Notes: a model not told the origin generated them from the sequence alone. Numbered from the stretch's first letter, positions 26,511 to 35,715 are shown. The stretch: 50,582 bases of DNA from an uncultured Clostridia bacterium (GCA_934101145.1 CAKOPZ010000007.1:1-50582), one strand, 5' to 3'. Translations and numbers: made by a program.

Positions 26511-27074
26511 ATGGAATTTACCCCATATAAAATTAAAGAAACATTAGAATATATGTTTTACCAAGTTCCAATGGAATTATTTTTTAATGCTAATTATAAA
26601 AACAATTTGTCATTAGAGGCTAAAATATTATATGGACTTCTACTGAGTCAATTAACTTTATCTATTAAAAATAATTGGCAAGATGAAAATGGAGATGTTT
26701 ATATAATACTTACAAGAGAAAAAGTACAAAAAATGCTTAATATTTCTGATAAAACTGCTACCAAAGCTTTTAAACAATTAAATAAATGCAAACTTATTTA
26801 TGAAAAGAAACAAGGACAAACTAAACCCAATCTTATTTATGTTGGAAAGATTAAACATGACGATACTATTCCAAATATGATTCGTAAAAATTACGATTCT
26901 AGAGTCGGAAAAAATACGATTCATGACTCGGAAAATTTACGACCTAACTATAATAATAAAAACTATAATAATAGAACTAAAATCAATCGAAACAATTTTG
27001 AGCAAAGAAGCTATGCAGAAGGAGAATTAAATTACTTGTATGCTAATAATTTAGACTTATTATATGATAATTAA
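26511..27074 (+). CDS. Replication initiator protein A (RepA_N-like)
   Basis: 187 residues. The N-terminal half matches RepA_N initiators of low-GC plasmids and ICEs: YMFYQVPMELFFN, SLEAKILYGLLLSQLTLS, WQDENGDVYIILTREKVQKML, ISDKTATKAFKQLNKCKLI (winged helix). The tail is Asn-rich and low complexity (NYNNKNYNNRTKINRNN). Such proteins start replication of the excised circular form. A Shine-Dalgarno AAAGGAG is 12 nt before the ATG. It is the first gene of the mobilization operon and overlaps nothing; TnpV follows after 19 nt. Confidence 0.85.
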   Translation: MEFTPYKIKETLEYMFYQVPMELFFNANYKNNLSLEAKILYGLLLSQLTLSIKNNWQDENGDVYIILTREKVQKMLNISDKTATKAFKQLNKCKLIYEKKQGQTKPNLIYVGKIKHDDTIPNMIRKNYDSRVGKNTIHDSENLRPNYNNKNYNNRTKINRNNFEQRSYAEGELNYLYANNLDLLYDN

Positions 27075-27093
27075 GAAAATGGAGGATTTGAAA

Positions 27094-27474
27094 ATGGAAA
27101 ATGAATTTAATAATAAAATAACATATCATCAAGAAGGAGATTATTTAATACCAAATATAAAACTGCCTGAAGAAAATAAAAAATATAAAAATAAAACAAT
27201 TGGTAAATATGGCAGATTAAGATTAGATTATATTAAAGAAAATAAGAAAGGATTGTATAACCAATTACTAATTGAAAACAAATTATTTGAACATCTAGTT
27301 GATACAAATGAAGAAGCAAAAAAACAAGTAAAGTTAATTACAAATCAAATTGCAGAGCAAGAACATACTAACGAATATCAAAAAGGACAAGATGCTTTAG
27401 ACTGGGTTTGTGCTATGAATAATGCACAAGCAAGAGCAGAAGAAATTGTCTTTAAAGAACTAATTTATGTATAG
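27094..27474 (+). CDS. TnpV family transposon-encoded protein
   Basis: 126 residues, start at ATG 27094 with GGAGG 8 nt upstream. The family pattern is clear: YHQEGDYLIPNIKLPEE, IGKYGRLRLDYIKENKKGLYN, LLIENKLFEHLVD and DALDWVCAMNNAQARAEEIV followed by KELIYV. TnpV is common on clostridial conjugative and mobilizable transposons; its function is not established. It sits between rep and the mobilization genes and is probably co-transcribed with them. Confidence 0.85.
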   Translation: MENEFNNKITYHQEGDYLIPNIKLPEENKKYKNKTIGKYGRLRLDYIKENKKGLYNQLLIENKLFEHLVDTNEEAKKQVKLITNQIAEQEHTNEYQKGQDALDWVCAMNNAQARAEEIVFKELIYV

Positions 27475-27489
27475 AAAGAGGTAATGAAA

Positions 27490-27813
27490 ATGGAAGATTT
27501 TAAATTATATGATATGGATTCAAGTGAATTTTATAAGCTAATTGATAGTACAAGAGTAGAGTTAAAAAAGCACAATGATGAATATAGAAAAATGTCAGAC
27601 AAATTGCATAAGATTATGGATAAATATACAAATTTACAATTACTTTTAGAGGACGAAAAGATTGTAGAATTAAACACAGAAGAGTGCAAAAAATTGCAAG
27701 AAGTTGTGTCATTAGAAATGCAATTAAAAGCCTATGAAGAACGACAAATTTTCTTTTTAGGTGCAAGAGAAAACTATTTTTATATGCAAAATTTAGGACT
27801 TATAAAAGTTTGA
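27490..27813 (+). CDS. Conserved hypothetical protein of mobilizable elements
   Basis: 107 residues, start at ATG 27490, 8 nt after AAAGAGG. The protein is charged and mostly helical, with a likely coiled coil (residues about 15-75: RVELKKHNDEYRKMSDKLHK, MDKYTNLQLLLEDEK) and no membrane segment. I do not recognise a named family. It lies 15 nt after TnpV and before mobC, a position where small accessory proteins are usual in Firmicute IMEs. Confidence 0.7.
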   Translation: MEDFKLYDMDSSEFYKLIDSTRVELKKHNDEYRKMSDKLHKIMDKYTNLQLLLEDEKIVELNTEECKKLQEVVSLEMQLKAYEERQIFFLGARENYFYMQNLGLIKV

Positions 27814-27828
27814 GTCTATAAAAAGGCT

Positions 27829-27915
27829 GTGAGTACACCTATGTTTTTTCTGTATAATGCAAGCAACGTATTTGTACTCACGCCACAAATACAATTAAAG
27901 GATGGGATAAATCCC
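27829..27915. other. Candidate origin of transfer
   Basis: Just upstream of mobC, GTGAGTACA (27829-27837) and TGTACTCAC (27873-27881) form a perfect 9-bp inverted repeat with a 35-nt loop, followed by GGGAT-AA-ATCCC (27904-27915). Inverted repeats beside mobC-relaxase genes are typical of oriT. The nick site cannot be assigned by eye. Confidence 0.4.
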
Positions 27916-27951
27916 AAACCCTATTTAAAATTAAGAAAGAGAGATGAAAGG

Positions 27952-28317
27952 ATGAGAGAAAGAACAATAAAAATTAACGTATTTTTAAATGAAGATGAAA
28001 AGAAAATTTTTGATGAAAAAGCAAAAAAGTCTGGATTAAATAAATCAGAATTTTTTAGAAAAATTATTTTAGAATATCAATTAAGTGAAAAGCCAGATGA
28101 AAGATTTTATGAATTCTTACATCAATTAAGAGGCATGGCAACTAATCTAAATCAAATGGCAAAAATCTATAATGAAAATCATGGATATGTAAATCAAAGT
28201 AAATATAAAACTATGCTAGGTGAAATAGAAGCATTTATTTTAGGATTAAATGAAGTTTATGTTTTACCTAAAAAGATTGGAGGTACGAATGGCAACAACA
28301 AGTCTATGGAAATTTAA
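27952..28317 (+). CDS. mobC: MobC-like relaxosome accessory protein
   Basis: 121 residues from ATG 27952; the longer open frame runs through the inverted repeat region and is probably not translated. The N-terminal ribbon-helix-helix (TIKINVFLNEDEKKIFDEKA, KSGLNKSEFFRKII) and the C-terminal motif RGMATNLNQMAKIYNE are diagnostic for MobC/NikA-type proteins. These bind oriT and help the relaxase load. The gene overlaps the relaxase gene by 29 nt, indicating translational coupling. Confidence 0.85.
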   Translation: MRERTIKINVFLNEDEKKIFDEKAKKSGLNKSEFFRKIILEYQLSEKPDERFYEFLHQLRGMATNLNQMAKIYNENHGYVNQSKYKTMLGEIEAFILGLNEVYVLPKKIGGTNGNNKSMEI

Positions 28318-29572
28318 TAGTAGTTTGAAAAAACTATTAAATTATATTACAAATGAAGAAAAAACAAATAATAAAGAATTTGTGTCTGGAGTAAATTGTT
28401 TACCCAACATAGCATATCAAGAAATGATGAATACTAAGAAACAACTTTTTAAGACTGATGGCATTGAATGTTTTCATGGCTATCAGTCTTTTGTTTCAGG
28501 CGAAGTTACTCCAGAAGTAGCTCATGAAATTGGTGTAAAACTTGCTGAAAAGTTATGGGGAAATAAATACCAAGTAATTGTTGCAACACATCTAAATACT
28601 AATAATATTCACAATCACTTTGTATTAAATTCTGTTTCTTTTAAAGATGGTAAAAAATTTGATAATAAAAATAAAGATTATAATAAAATGCAATTCACAT
28701 CTGATAATCTATGTAAGGAATATGGATTAAGTGTATTGCCTAAAAAATATGATTATTCAAAATATGCAACAAATAATTTGTATAAAGAATTAATGAAAGA
28801 ATCAATTGATTATGCAATTGAAAATGCAAGTAACTATGATAAGTTTGTTTCTATCTTGAATGATTTAGATTATGAAGTAACAATTAGAAACGAAGAACTT
28901 TCTGTTAGAAGAGAACCATATAAAAGAAATAATAGAATATTAAGGCAATTTGGTAAAGATTATTCTTTGGAAAACATTAAAAAGAGGATTTTAGAGGAAC
29001 AACCTTTATTCAAACATTTACCTCAAGCATATTTAACGGTAAATACTAGATTAAATTATTATAATAATTCAAAAAACAAATTATTATTAAATAAATCCGT
29101 TTTCAGCGATTTAATTTTGTGGAATGAAAAAGTATTCATCTATAATATAGAAAATGTATCAAAATTAAATATAGTAAAATACACACCAGAATTGATTAGA
29201 GATTTAAAACAGATGCAAGAATATTCTAATCAGGCAGAATTTTTGACTAAATATAATATTAAAACTCAAACTGAATTAGATAATTTTGAAAAAATTGTTT
29301 ATGAGAAGATTAATCCCTTGAAAAGTGAAAGAGAAAATTTATGGAAGAAACATAAAAGAGCAAAAAATGAAAATGAAAAATCCAAAATTGAAAATAGAAT
29401 TACAGAAATTTCTAAAGAAATTTTTCCTCTTACTAAAGATTTAAAATATTGTAAGCAAATTCAAGAGAGAATGGAGTTTTATAGAAAAGATAAAATTTAT
29501 GAGGAAATGGTAAAAGAGAAAAAAGAGCTGGAAAAGGATTTGAATAAAAAAGAGAAAAAGAGAGTACTATAA
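28289..29572 (+). CDS. MobP-type relaxase (mobilization nuclease)
   Basis: 427 residues from ATG 28289 (GGAGG 6 nt upstream, inside mobC). The N-terminal relaxase domain has the HUH-type motif THLNTNNIHNHFVLNSVS with paired His residues. The nucleophilic Tyr candidate is in LLNYITNEEK near the N-terminus. The C-terminal third is a Lys/Glu-rich coiled coil (KERKELEKDLNKKE type). It nicks oriT and pilots the strand to a recipient, relying on another element's secretion channel. The gene converges with the defence operon at a small terminator. Confidence 0.88.
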   Translation: MATTSLWKFNSSLKKLLNYITNEEKTNNKEFVSGVNCLPNIAYQEMMNTKKQLFKTDGIECFHGYQSFVSGEVTPEVAHEIGVKLAEKLWGNKYQVIVATHLNTNNIHNHFVLNSVSFKDGKKFDNKNKDYNKMQFTSDNLCKEYGLSVLPKKYDYSKYATNNLYKELMKESIDYAIENASNYDKFVSILNDLDYEVTIRNEELSVRREPYKRNNRILRQFGKDYSLENIKKRILEEQPLFKHLPQAYLTVNTRLNYYNNSKNKLLLNKSVFSDLILWNEKVFIYNIENVSKLNIVKYTPELIRDLKQMQEYSNQAEFLTKYNIKTQTELDNFEKIVYEKINPLKSERENLWKKHKRAKNENEKSKIENRITEISKEIFPLTKDLKYCKQIQERMEFYRKDKIYEEMVKEKKELEKDLNKKEKKRVL

Positions 29573-29578
29573 GAAAAA

Positions 29579-29598
29579 GGAGCAGTTCCATCTGCTCC
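29579..29598 (-). terminator. Terminator of the defence operon
   Basis: GGAGCAG / CTGCTCC with a 6-nt loop; on the minus strand it is followed by TTTTTCTT. Confidence 0.75.
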
Positions 29599-29601
29599 AA
29601 A

Positions 29602-31615
29602 TTATAAATTATCAATCTCTTCTATTTTGTCAAGAATTAATGAAAAGGCATGGTAATCAATTTTTTTTGATTCGTCTTTAACAACTTTTTCAATAAAATT
29701 CTTTTTAGATAGTGCATAATTAGTTGTAGATCCATCTTCATCTGATATATCAAATACTTTCTCATTACCACAACCAGAAAGTATCGCAATACTTTCTGTA
29801 CCACATTTATTTTTAATATTACATCTTTTAGAATTAGATATATTTAAACCTTGTTTATTAAAATCATTTCCCATATATAGTCTTCTAGTTACAGAATTTT
29901 CATCAGTAATTTCAGTTTTTAGTTGTTCATCCGTATAATAATGCTCTATAGATATATTAGGTGTATTCTTTCTAAAGTCTGGTACAGGAATTCTAAATGT
30001 ATAAACATTATTAGACCAATCTTTATAATTATTATTACCATCGAATAATTCTATTTCTTTATTTTTTGTATCTCGATCGGATATTAAAATATATTTTCTT
30101 ACATTAGGTAATTTTAGTAAACTGTCTTTCATTTTAACTAATTCTGCTTCTCCAAAATCATCAGTATATTCTAAAAATTCTATATTCAAATTAGTATATT
30201 TATTATCTTTAGTTTTAAAATTTTCTAGTGCATATTTTATATGCATCCAATCAGTAGGACCTTCGGTTATAATTAATGTTTTTGTAGAATTATTTGTTTT
30301 TATACTTTGAATTTTCTCTTCCAAAATAGTATTTATTTCTTCTTCATGTTTTTTTGTGTCGTTTAAATATTTATATGAGTTTTCAAATTCTGAAAATCTT
30401 TCTGTAGTTGTTTCTGTTCCTTTAGGCATTTCAACTAACATATATTTGTTATTTAATTCTTTATCCATACCTAATAAAAATAAAGGTGAATGAGTCGTAA
30501 TAATAAATTGTATCTTTGGAAATAATTTTAGCAATTTAGGTAGTACTTCATATTGCATTTCGCCATCTAAATGCATGTCTATTTCATCTATAACAACAAT
30601 TCCTGTTATATCAGAAAGATTTATAGATTTCATGATATCATTAATATCAGCATGTCTTATTATTGTTGTAAATAAATTAAATAATACTGCTTGACCAAGC
30701 GAGAAATGTTTTAAACTACTGATGTAAGTATTAGTTGCAGTAGTAATGTTATCTGTTTTTTGTGTGATTTTATTACAAAGTATTTTAAAACTATTATTTT
30801 GGTTTCGATATTCTTTTATTAATTTAGCAGAATCACACTTAAATATATACCTTAAAATTATTTCTAGATTTTCTTTAGCCTTTTTTAATAATTGTTGGTT
30901 TGATATATTTCCATTAACTTGATAAGTGTTATTTTCAGTGGGTTCAATATCAATTAAAGAATCAACTATAACGGAATTTATCCATTGAGTGTTTCTTTCT
31001 TCTGAGTGTTCAATTATTATTTCTTTATTTAGTTTGCCATTATATTTAGTATGATCATATATTTCATTATATTTTATAGAGGCTTCATTCATCCACATTG
31101 GTTTTTCGCTTCTATATGATGGAAAAAAGCATAATACATTATTGTTAAAATAATTTTCAACTTTTTCTTTTGTATTAACATTAATTATATCTTTATAATT
31201 CCCGTTTTTTATTTAATGCCTCTACTATGTTATCCTTTTTTGGTAATGCCACTATTTCATCTTTAATTTCTTCTATATTAACTTCTCCTGCTTTTTCAAC
31301 ATATGAGAAATAGTTGTTATTATTGTCTTTAAAAGATAAAATAGTTGCACCATAATTTTTCCCATTTTTTATGTTAGTTGAACTAATAATTCGATAATAT
31401 GCACCTTGTTGTTCTACAATATTGTCATAAGTAGAATTACTTTTTGCCAATTCTAATATTGAGTCTGCTATATATGATGATAATATGGTTTTACCTTTGC
31501 CATTATCTCCTATTATTACTATGGGATAAGGGTTTCCGTTTTCATCGAATTTTGCTTTTATAGAACATTTATCAATCGGACCTATGTTATATATATTAAT
31601 AGAATTTAAGTACAT
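29602..31615 (-). CDS. OLD-like AAA ATPase with TOPRIM domain, requiring a +1 frameshift
   Basis: The N-terminal frame (31615-31193) gives YLNSINIYNIGPIDKCSIK and Walker A GDNGKGKTILSSY, then stops. The rest is in the +1 frame: a signature-like SLGQAVLFNLF, Walker B IVVIDEIDMHLD with the H-loop in THSPLFLLG, then a TOPRIM domain (TLIITEGPTDWMH, ILISDRDTKNKE). About 670 residues in total, the layout of OLD/Septu-like nucleases of phage defence. The break is at CGG 31204-31202: skipping C gives KKGNYKDIINV and an open frame. The codon follows a run of six A, so a one-base homopolymer change is an alternative here. Last gene of the operon; AAGGAG precedes the start. Confidence 0.8.
31202..31204 (-). 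promoter_or_regulatory. Putative +1 frameshift codon CGG (ATPase)
   Basis: Zero frame: aat aaa aaa CGG gaa tta taa. Shifted: aaa GGG aat tat, restoring the frame to the Walker B half. The zero-frame stop is three codons further on. Confidence 0.5.
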
Positions 31616-31638
31616 TTTTTGCTCCTTGTTTTATATAT

Positions 31639-32025
31639 TTAATAATCAAATTTCCAAAAACTTAATTTACCTTGAGCTGGAATATTCTCAAATTTTTTTA
31701 CATTAGTTAATTTAAAGGCATATCCTTTCCATGTCTTATCATTTATAACATGAGAATAAAGAATAGGATTTTTTTCTTTTAGTATTTTCCTGAACTCATC
31801 TGTTACTTCAATACAATCCTCTAGAGTAACTTTAGCAATAATACAACTAGACGGATAATCCAAATTTAAATATTCAAACTTTTTCATGTATTCCAAATTT
31901 TTTCCTTTTCCTGCATGAATAAAAAAATCTCCACGATATTTTGTTTTCCATGTTCTGAATTCATATTCTTTTATACCCTCTGCAATAAGTGATGCATAAG
32001 GTTGCTTTATAGTAAGTGCTTTCAT
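31639..32025 (-). CDS. ASCH-domain (PUA-like) protein
   Basis: 128 residues, a single ASCH domain. It starts ALTIKQPYASLIAEGIKEYEFRTW, then GDFFIHAGKG, SCIIAKVTLEDCIEV and WKGYAFKLTNVKKFENIPAQG, ending LSFWKFD. ASCH/EVE folds bind modified nucleobases or RNA. Several defence loci pair them with methyltransferases or nucleases, where they may sense modified DNA. It lies between the candidate restriction enzyme (3 nt gap) and the ATPase, so a role in modification-dependent defence is likely but inferred. Confidence 0.8.
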   Translation of the reverse strand: MKALTIKQPYASLIAEGIKEYEFRTWKTKYRGDFFIHAGKGKNLEYMKKFEYLNLDYPSSCIIAKVTLEDCIEVTDEFRKILKEKNPILYSHVINDKTWKGYAFKLTNVKKFENIPAQGKLSFWKFDY

Positions 32026-32028
32026 ATT

Positions 32029-33048
32029 TTATAATTCCTGTCCTAAAATGTTAATTATATTTTCTTTTGTAATATCTTTTGAAGATATTACTCTTGGATT
32101 ATTTTTTAAGTATTCTTTTGCTTCATATACTTCATCAGCAACAATTACAAACTGACCGTTTTTTTGTAAAATATTATTTAACTTATCTTCATTTAAATCT
32201 ATTCCAAGTGTTATTAAAAACATGGCGTCAACAGTAAGAAAATCAACATTCTCAAAATTTTGTTTATATCTTTCTCTTAATGTTCTTTTTGCACTTACGC
32301 CATAAGTTTTATTATTAATACTAAACGTAAAATCATATTCAACAGATGAAATTATATTATCATGTGAATGACCATTTACTGTATCACTAATATTTAATAA
32401 TACACTTTGGACTCTGCTTTCATATGATTGACCAGCATCTGATCTAATGCTTTGACTAATGGATTCATCTATAATAATCATAAACATATTATTTACATTA
32501 ATATCATATTTTTTTATAATTTCTTTTAAATTACTATTTAGTGCTTTTATACTATTATTACTAGTTTCAAGAAGAAATTCAGTTTCCCTATCAATACTCG
32601 TTAACGCAAACACTAACAATGAACTGATAACTCTTTTTCCATAAGTAGGCTCAAGTTGTGACATGTCGTATGCTAGGCTCAACTTATCATTGATTTGAGT
32701 AATAGTTTCTCTGTACTTTATTCTTGCATAATTTTTTGACTCTTCAAGTATTAAATCCTTTATAAGTAAAAGTTCAATAGAAACACATAGTAAATCTGCC
32801 CACATTATATAATTATTTTTATTGGCTAAATTAAGTAAAACCATAAATGCACCATAGGCATTTGTATTTTCATTAACTATTCCATTTTTTAATAGTTGTT
32901 TCATTTTGTCACAATTTAAATTTCTATTTTGTTCAATATTATTTTCTAATATAAGCAATTTCTTTTCGCTTAGTTGGCATTTTAACAAATTTTTTAGTAC
33001 TGTATAAAATAATAAGTTATTTCTATATTCTCTTTCTGTTATATTCAT
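32029..33048 (-). CDS. Candidate type II restriction endonuclease
   Basis: 339 residues, no named family recognised. The N-terminal 200 residues are helical. Near 215-260 is a possible PD-(D/E)XK core: SYESRVQSVLL (acidic helix), EYDFTFSINNKTYGVSAKRT (Asp, then S-A-K in the place of (D/E)-X-K), followed by RERYKQNF. The late part (VIVADEVYEAKEYLKNNPRVIS) is alpha/beta. The ATG overlaps the methyltransferase stop as TAATG, so the two are translationally coupled. A partner nuclease is the expected neighbour of a C5-methyltransferase. The function is therefore inferred mainly from context. Confidence 0.6.
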   Translation of the reverse strand: MNITEREYRNNLLFYTVLKNLLKCQLSEKKLLILENNIEQNRNLNCDKMKQLLKNGIVNENTNAYGAFMVLLNLANKNNYIMWADLLCVSIELLLIKDLILEESKNYARIKYRETITQINDKLSLAYDMSQLEPTYGKRVISSLLVFALTSIDRETEFLLETSNNSIKALNSNLKEIIKKYDINVNNMFMIIIDESISQSIRSDAGQSYESRVQSVLLNISDTVNGHSHDNIISSVEYDFTFSINNKTYGVSAKRTLRERYKQNFENVDFLTVDAMFLITLGIDLNEDKLNNILQKNGQFVIVADEVYEAKEYLKNNPRVISSKDITKENIINILGQEL

Positions 33049-34053
33049 TAAATTTCTCCTCCTTTTTTTAATGCTTCATACATTTTTTTTGCAACAGCAT
33101 CAATCATATTAACTGGAACAGAATTTCCAAATTGTTTATAAGCTTGCGTATCACTGACAACAATTTTAAATGAGTCTGGGTAACCCTGTAATCTTGCAGC
33201 TTCTCTTGGTGTTAGTTTCCTTGGATTCTTTCCTTTATCCGATTGATCAATTAATATTTCAGAACCATCTTTATAGTATCTTGCTGAAATTGTACTAGTG
33301 TATTCAGATTCGGTATTAAATAGACAATAACCAAAACCATTTCCTTTTTCTTTATTTCTTTGTTTTCTCATTTGATGACTTGCCCAAATTTTGTCTGATA
33401 TGGTATATTTTTCATCAGGATTAGATTCTAAAATATTACCAAGTCTTGTTGGAATATTAGTGTTTTCAGGGAATTCAAATTCGATATTATGATTTTTAAA
33501 TCCCACAATCATAATTCTTTCTCTATTTTGAGGTAACCCAAAATTTTTAGCATTTAGTACTCTATAATAAACTTTATAACCTAACTTATTTTCTAATATA
33601 TCCAATATTATTTTAAAGGTATTTCCTTTATCATGATTAATTAGACCTTTAACATTTTCTAATAAAAAACTTTTTGGTTTTTTTTCTTTCAATATTCTTT
33701 CAACTTCGAAAAACATTGTTCCTCTTGTATCATTAAATCCTTCTCTTTTTCCAGCAATAGAAAAAGCCTGACATGGAAAACCGTGCTAATAGCACATCGA
33801 AATTAGGTATTGTATTAGCTTCAATTTTTGTAATATCGCCACTTGGTTTTTCTCCATAATTAGCTTCATATGTTTGTGCAGCATATTTATCAATTTCTGA
33901 TGAAAAAACACATTTTCCACCAAGATTTTGAAAAGGAGTTCTTATTCCACCAATTCCAGCAAATAAATCAATATATTTAAAGTTGTATGAATTACTATCT
34001 GGGATATTTTCTACATTAAACAAACTCATATTATTTTCAATTTCTGTACTCAT
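33048..34053 (-). CDS. DNA (cytosine-5) methyltransferase, requiring a +1 frameshift
   Basis: About 334 residues if the frames are joined. The first frame starts at ATG 34053 (GGAGG 5 nt upstream) and holds motif I (YIDLFAGIGGIRTPFQNLGG) and SSEIDKYAAQTYEANY, then reads LLARFSMSGF and stops. Skipping the C of CGG 33783-33781 gives LLAGFPCQAFSIAGKREGF, the catalytic motif IV with its Cys. The +1 frame continues with ENVKGL (VI), QNRERIMIVGF (VIII), RKLTPREAARLQGYP (IX) and YKQFGNSVPV (X) to 33048. Without the shift no active enzyme can be made. It modifies a cytosine in the site cut by the partner nuclease; the recognition sequence cannot be read from the protein. Confidence 0.87.
33781..33783 (-). 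promoter_or_regulatory. Putative +1 frameshift codon CGG (methyltransferase)
   Basis: Zero frame: cta tta gca CGG ttt tcc. Shifted: gca GGT ttt cca tgt, the universally conserved Gly-Phe-Pro-Cys. No homopolymer is involved, which argues against a sequencing indel. Confidence 0.65.
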
Positions 34054-34068
34054 TTTTTCCTCCAAATG

Positions 34069-34989
34069 TTATTTATTTTTTTCTCTATTCTTATAAACAT
34101 TAGCAACATTCCTACAACTAATAGAATCATATTCTGCTTTTAGATTCTTAGCTATAAAAGGTTTGCCACAATGTTTACACATTTTTAATTCTTTTCTATC
34201 ATTAGCTTCATTTAAACCTAATAATACTTCCATTGCTTGCTTTAATGAATTAAATTGCCAATCTAATGAGACTTTATTATCATCAAAGTTGAAAGAAAAA
34301 GCTATATTATTTGGTATAAACTCGCTTGCATACTTTTGATATATTGCTTTTTTGTCTTCATTATCTTCTGATATACTGTTTTCAGTTGATTCAAAAATCT
34401 TATATAGTAATTTAGAATAAAATAAAATTCTAGCAATTTTTTCAGTATATCTTTCAGAAAATACCAAATTAAAATCTTCTTGTAAGTTTGGTAACTCATC
34501 TGTTGGATTATTACCATAAACATATTTTATAATACTTTCATTTAAACCATTGTTAAAATCAATATTTAATATATTCTCATCTTCAACAAAGAAGGGTTTT
34601 ATATAGTTATTGGCAGAAACCTTTGTGATTTCTGAATATCCCTGTAAATAAACTTCTCCAGCTGAAATTAGTTTGGTATTAAGAGGACTATAAGTTAAAT
34701 CTCCTAATAAACCATATTTTTTGACAAAATCTAATACTAATTCTTGATATTTAGTTTCTGTACTCATTAAATTACATTCAATATCTCTATTATTAGTATA
34801 ATTTAATGTTTCTCTACCTATAAGAAGAAAGTCTTTTAATATTTCTTTATCTACATCATATACATCATAAATTGTATATTCAGAGTTTTTAACTGGTCTA
34901 ATATAAAATTCGTTATTACTTTTTATAATTTCATAATCATTGTATTTAGCCCAGAACCCTTTAAAATTAAAGTTATTCTCTTTTATCAT
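34069..34989 (-). CDS. Hypothetical protein with C-terminal zinc ribbon
   Basis: 306 residues, no family recognised with certainty. There is no signal peptide or membrane helix. The C-terminus carries a zinc-binding pair, MCKHCGKPFIA ... SISCRNVANVYKNREK, with one C-x2-C knuckle and a later Cys, a tail often seen in small regulatory or abortive-infection-like proteins of mobile elements. It is the first gene of the five-gene minus-strand operon (15 nt before the methyltransferase) and starts after GAGGGGAG. It might be the controller of the restriction operon, but that is conjecture. Confidence 0.7.
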   Translation of the reverse strand: MIKENNFNFKGFWAKYNDYEIIKSNNEFYIRPVKNSEYTIYDVYDVDKEILKDFLLIGRETLNYTNNRDIECNLMSTETKYQELVLDFVKKYGLLGDLTYSPLNTKLISAGEVYLQGYSEITKVSANNYIKPFFVEDENILNIDFNNGLNESIIKYVYGNNPTDELPNLQEDFNLVFSERYTEKIARILFYSKLLYKIFESTENSISEDNEDKKAIYQKYASEFIPNNIAFSFNFDDNKVSLDWQFNSLKQAMEVLLGLNEANDRKELKMCKHCGKPFIAKNLKAEYDSISCRNVANVYKNREKNK

Positions 34990-35032
34990 ATTTCTCCCCT
35001 CAAAAAATTCTTCTAAATTTTTATAAAACTAC

Positions 35033-35061
35033 TTGACAGTTATTTCCTCACAGAGTATAAT
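35033..35061 (+). promoter_or_regulatory. Consensus promoter of the element's regulator-xis-int operon
   Basis: TTGACA (35033-35038), 17 nt, TATAAT (35056-35061). Confidence 0.8.
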
Positions 35062-35111
35062 GCTAATAGTTTAGTTAACTTATATAATAACATATAAACT
35101 AATTCTTGAAC

Positions 35112-35161
35112 GTAATGTAATAACATTACACCAAGATTATATAACTTTTATTAAAAGTTAT
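35112..35161 (+). promoter_or_regulatory. Two inverted repeats in the regulator leader
   Basis: GTAATGT-AATA-ACATTAC (35112-35129) and ATAACTTTT-ATT-AAAAGTTAT (35141-35161) lie between the promoter and the HTH gene. They may be operators or leader hairpins; neither ends in a T-run, so they are not plain terminators. Confidence 0.5.
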
Positions 35162-35203
35162 CAAGTACTTTAAGAAAAAAAGAAAGGAGGCAATAGGATA
35201 ACT

Positions 35204-35689
35204 ATGTCAAAAAATAGACAAGTAAAAAAGTCAACAAACAAAGAAGAAATTAAAAGATTATATTTTGAAAAACATTTATCTCAAGTCGAAATTGCAGAAA
35301 TATTCAAAGTATCAAAACAAGCAATAAATAAAGTAATAAAAAAAGATTCAAGATTAGCTGAAGAAAAAAAATATAGACATAATTTATCAATTGAGAATAA
35401 AAAAAATTATAATAATGAGTATACAAAGACATACAAAAGAAAGAAATCAACTGATACAGAAGAATATTATGTTATGCAAGCACAATTAAATAAAGATTTT
35501 AAAATGTTATCTACTCATCACGAAATGAGCGATGAAACTTTTGCTCAATCAAATAATAGTATTTATAAATACGATAACAAAGGAAATAAAATTTTAATAG
35601 ATAGCATAAAATCAAAGATTACAAATGATGTCCCTAGATTTATACCTGCAATAAAAATTCCAGTACTAGAACATGGACATCATATATAA
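35204..35689 (+). CDS. Sigma-region-4-like HTH regulator of the element
   Basis: 161 residues. The N-terminal HTH (EIKRLYFEKHLSQVEIAEIFKVSKQAINKVI) resembles sigma-70 region 4 or resolvase-type HTHs. The rest is charged, with a conserved-looking tail (NDVPRFIPAIKIPVLEHGHH). In Tn916-type elements a comparable small sigma-like protein precedes xis-int and controls excision; the position here is the same. AAAGGAGG precedes the start. The gene is divergent from the defence operon and 26 nt ahead of xis. Confidence 0.7.
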   Translation: MSKNRQVKKSTNKEEIKRLYFEKHLSQVEIAEIFKVSKQAINKVIKKDSRLAEEKKYRHNLSIENKKNYNNEYTKTYKRKKSTDTEEYYVMQAQLNKDFKMLSTHHEMSDETFAQSNNSIYKYDNKGNKILIDSIKSKITNDVPRFIPAIKIPVLEHGHHI

Positions 35690-35715
35690 GAAATAAACGA
35701 AAGGAGGAAAACACT

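Noticed and set aside
31202..33783. Classical -1 frameshifting (A AAA AAC heptamer) in the ATPase gene
   Set aside because: The A-run before CGG looks like a -1 slippery site, but the -1 frame hits a stop within six codons; only +1 continues the protein.
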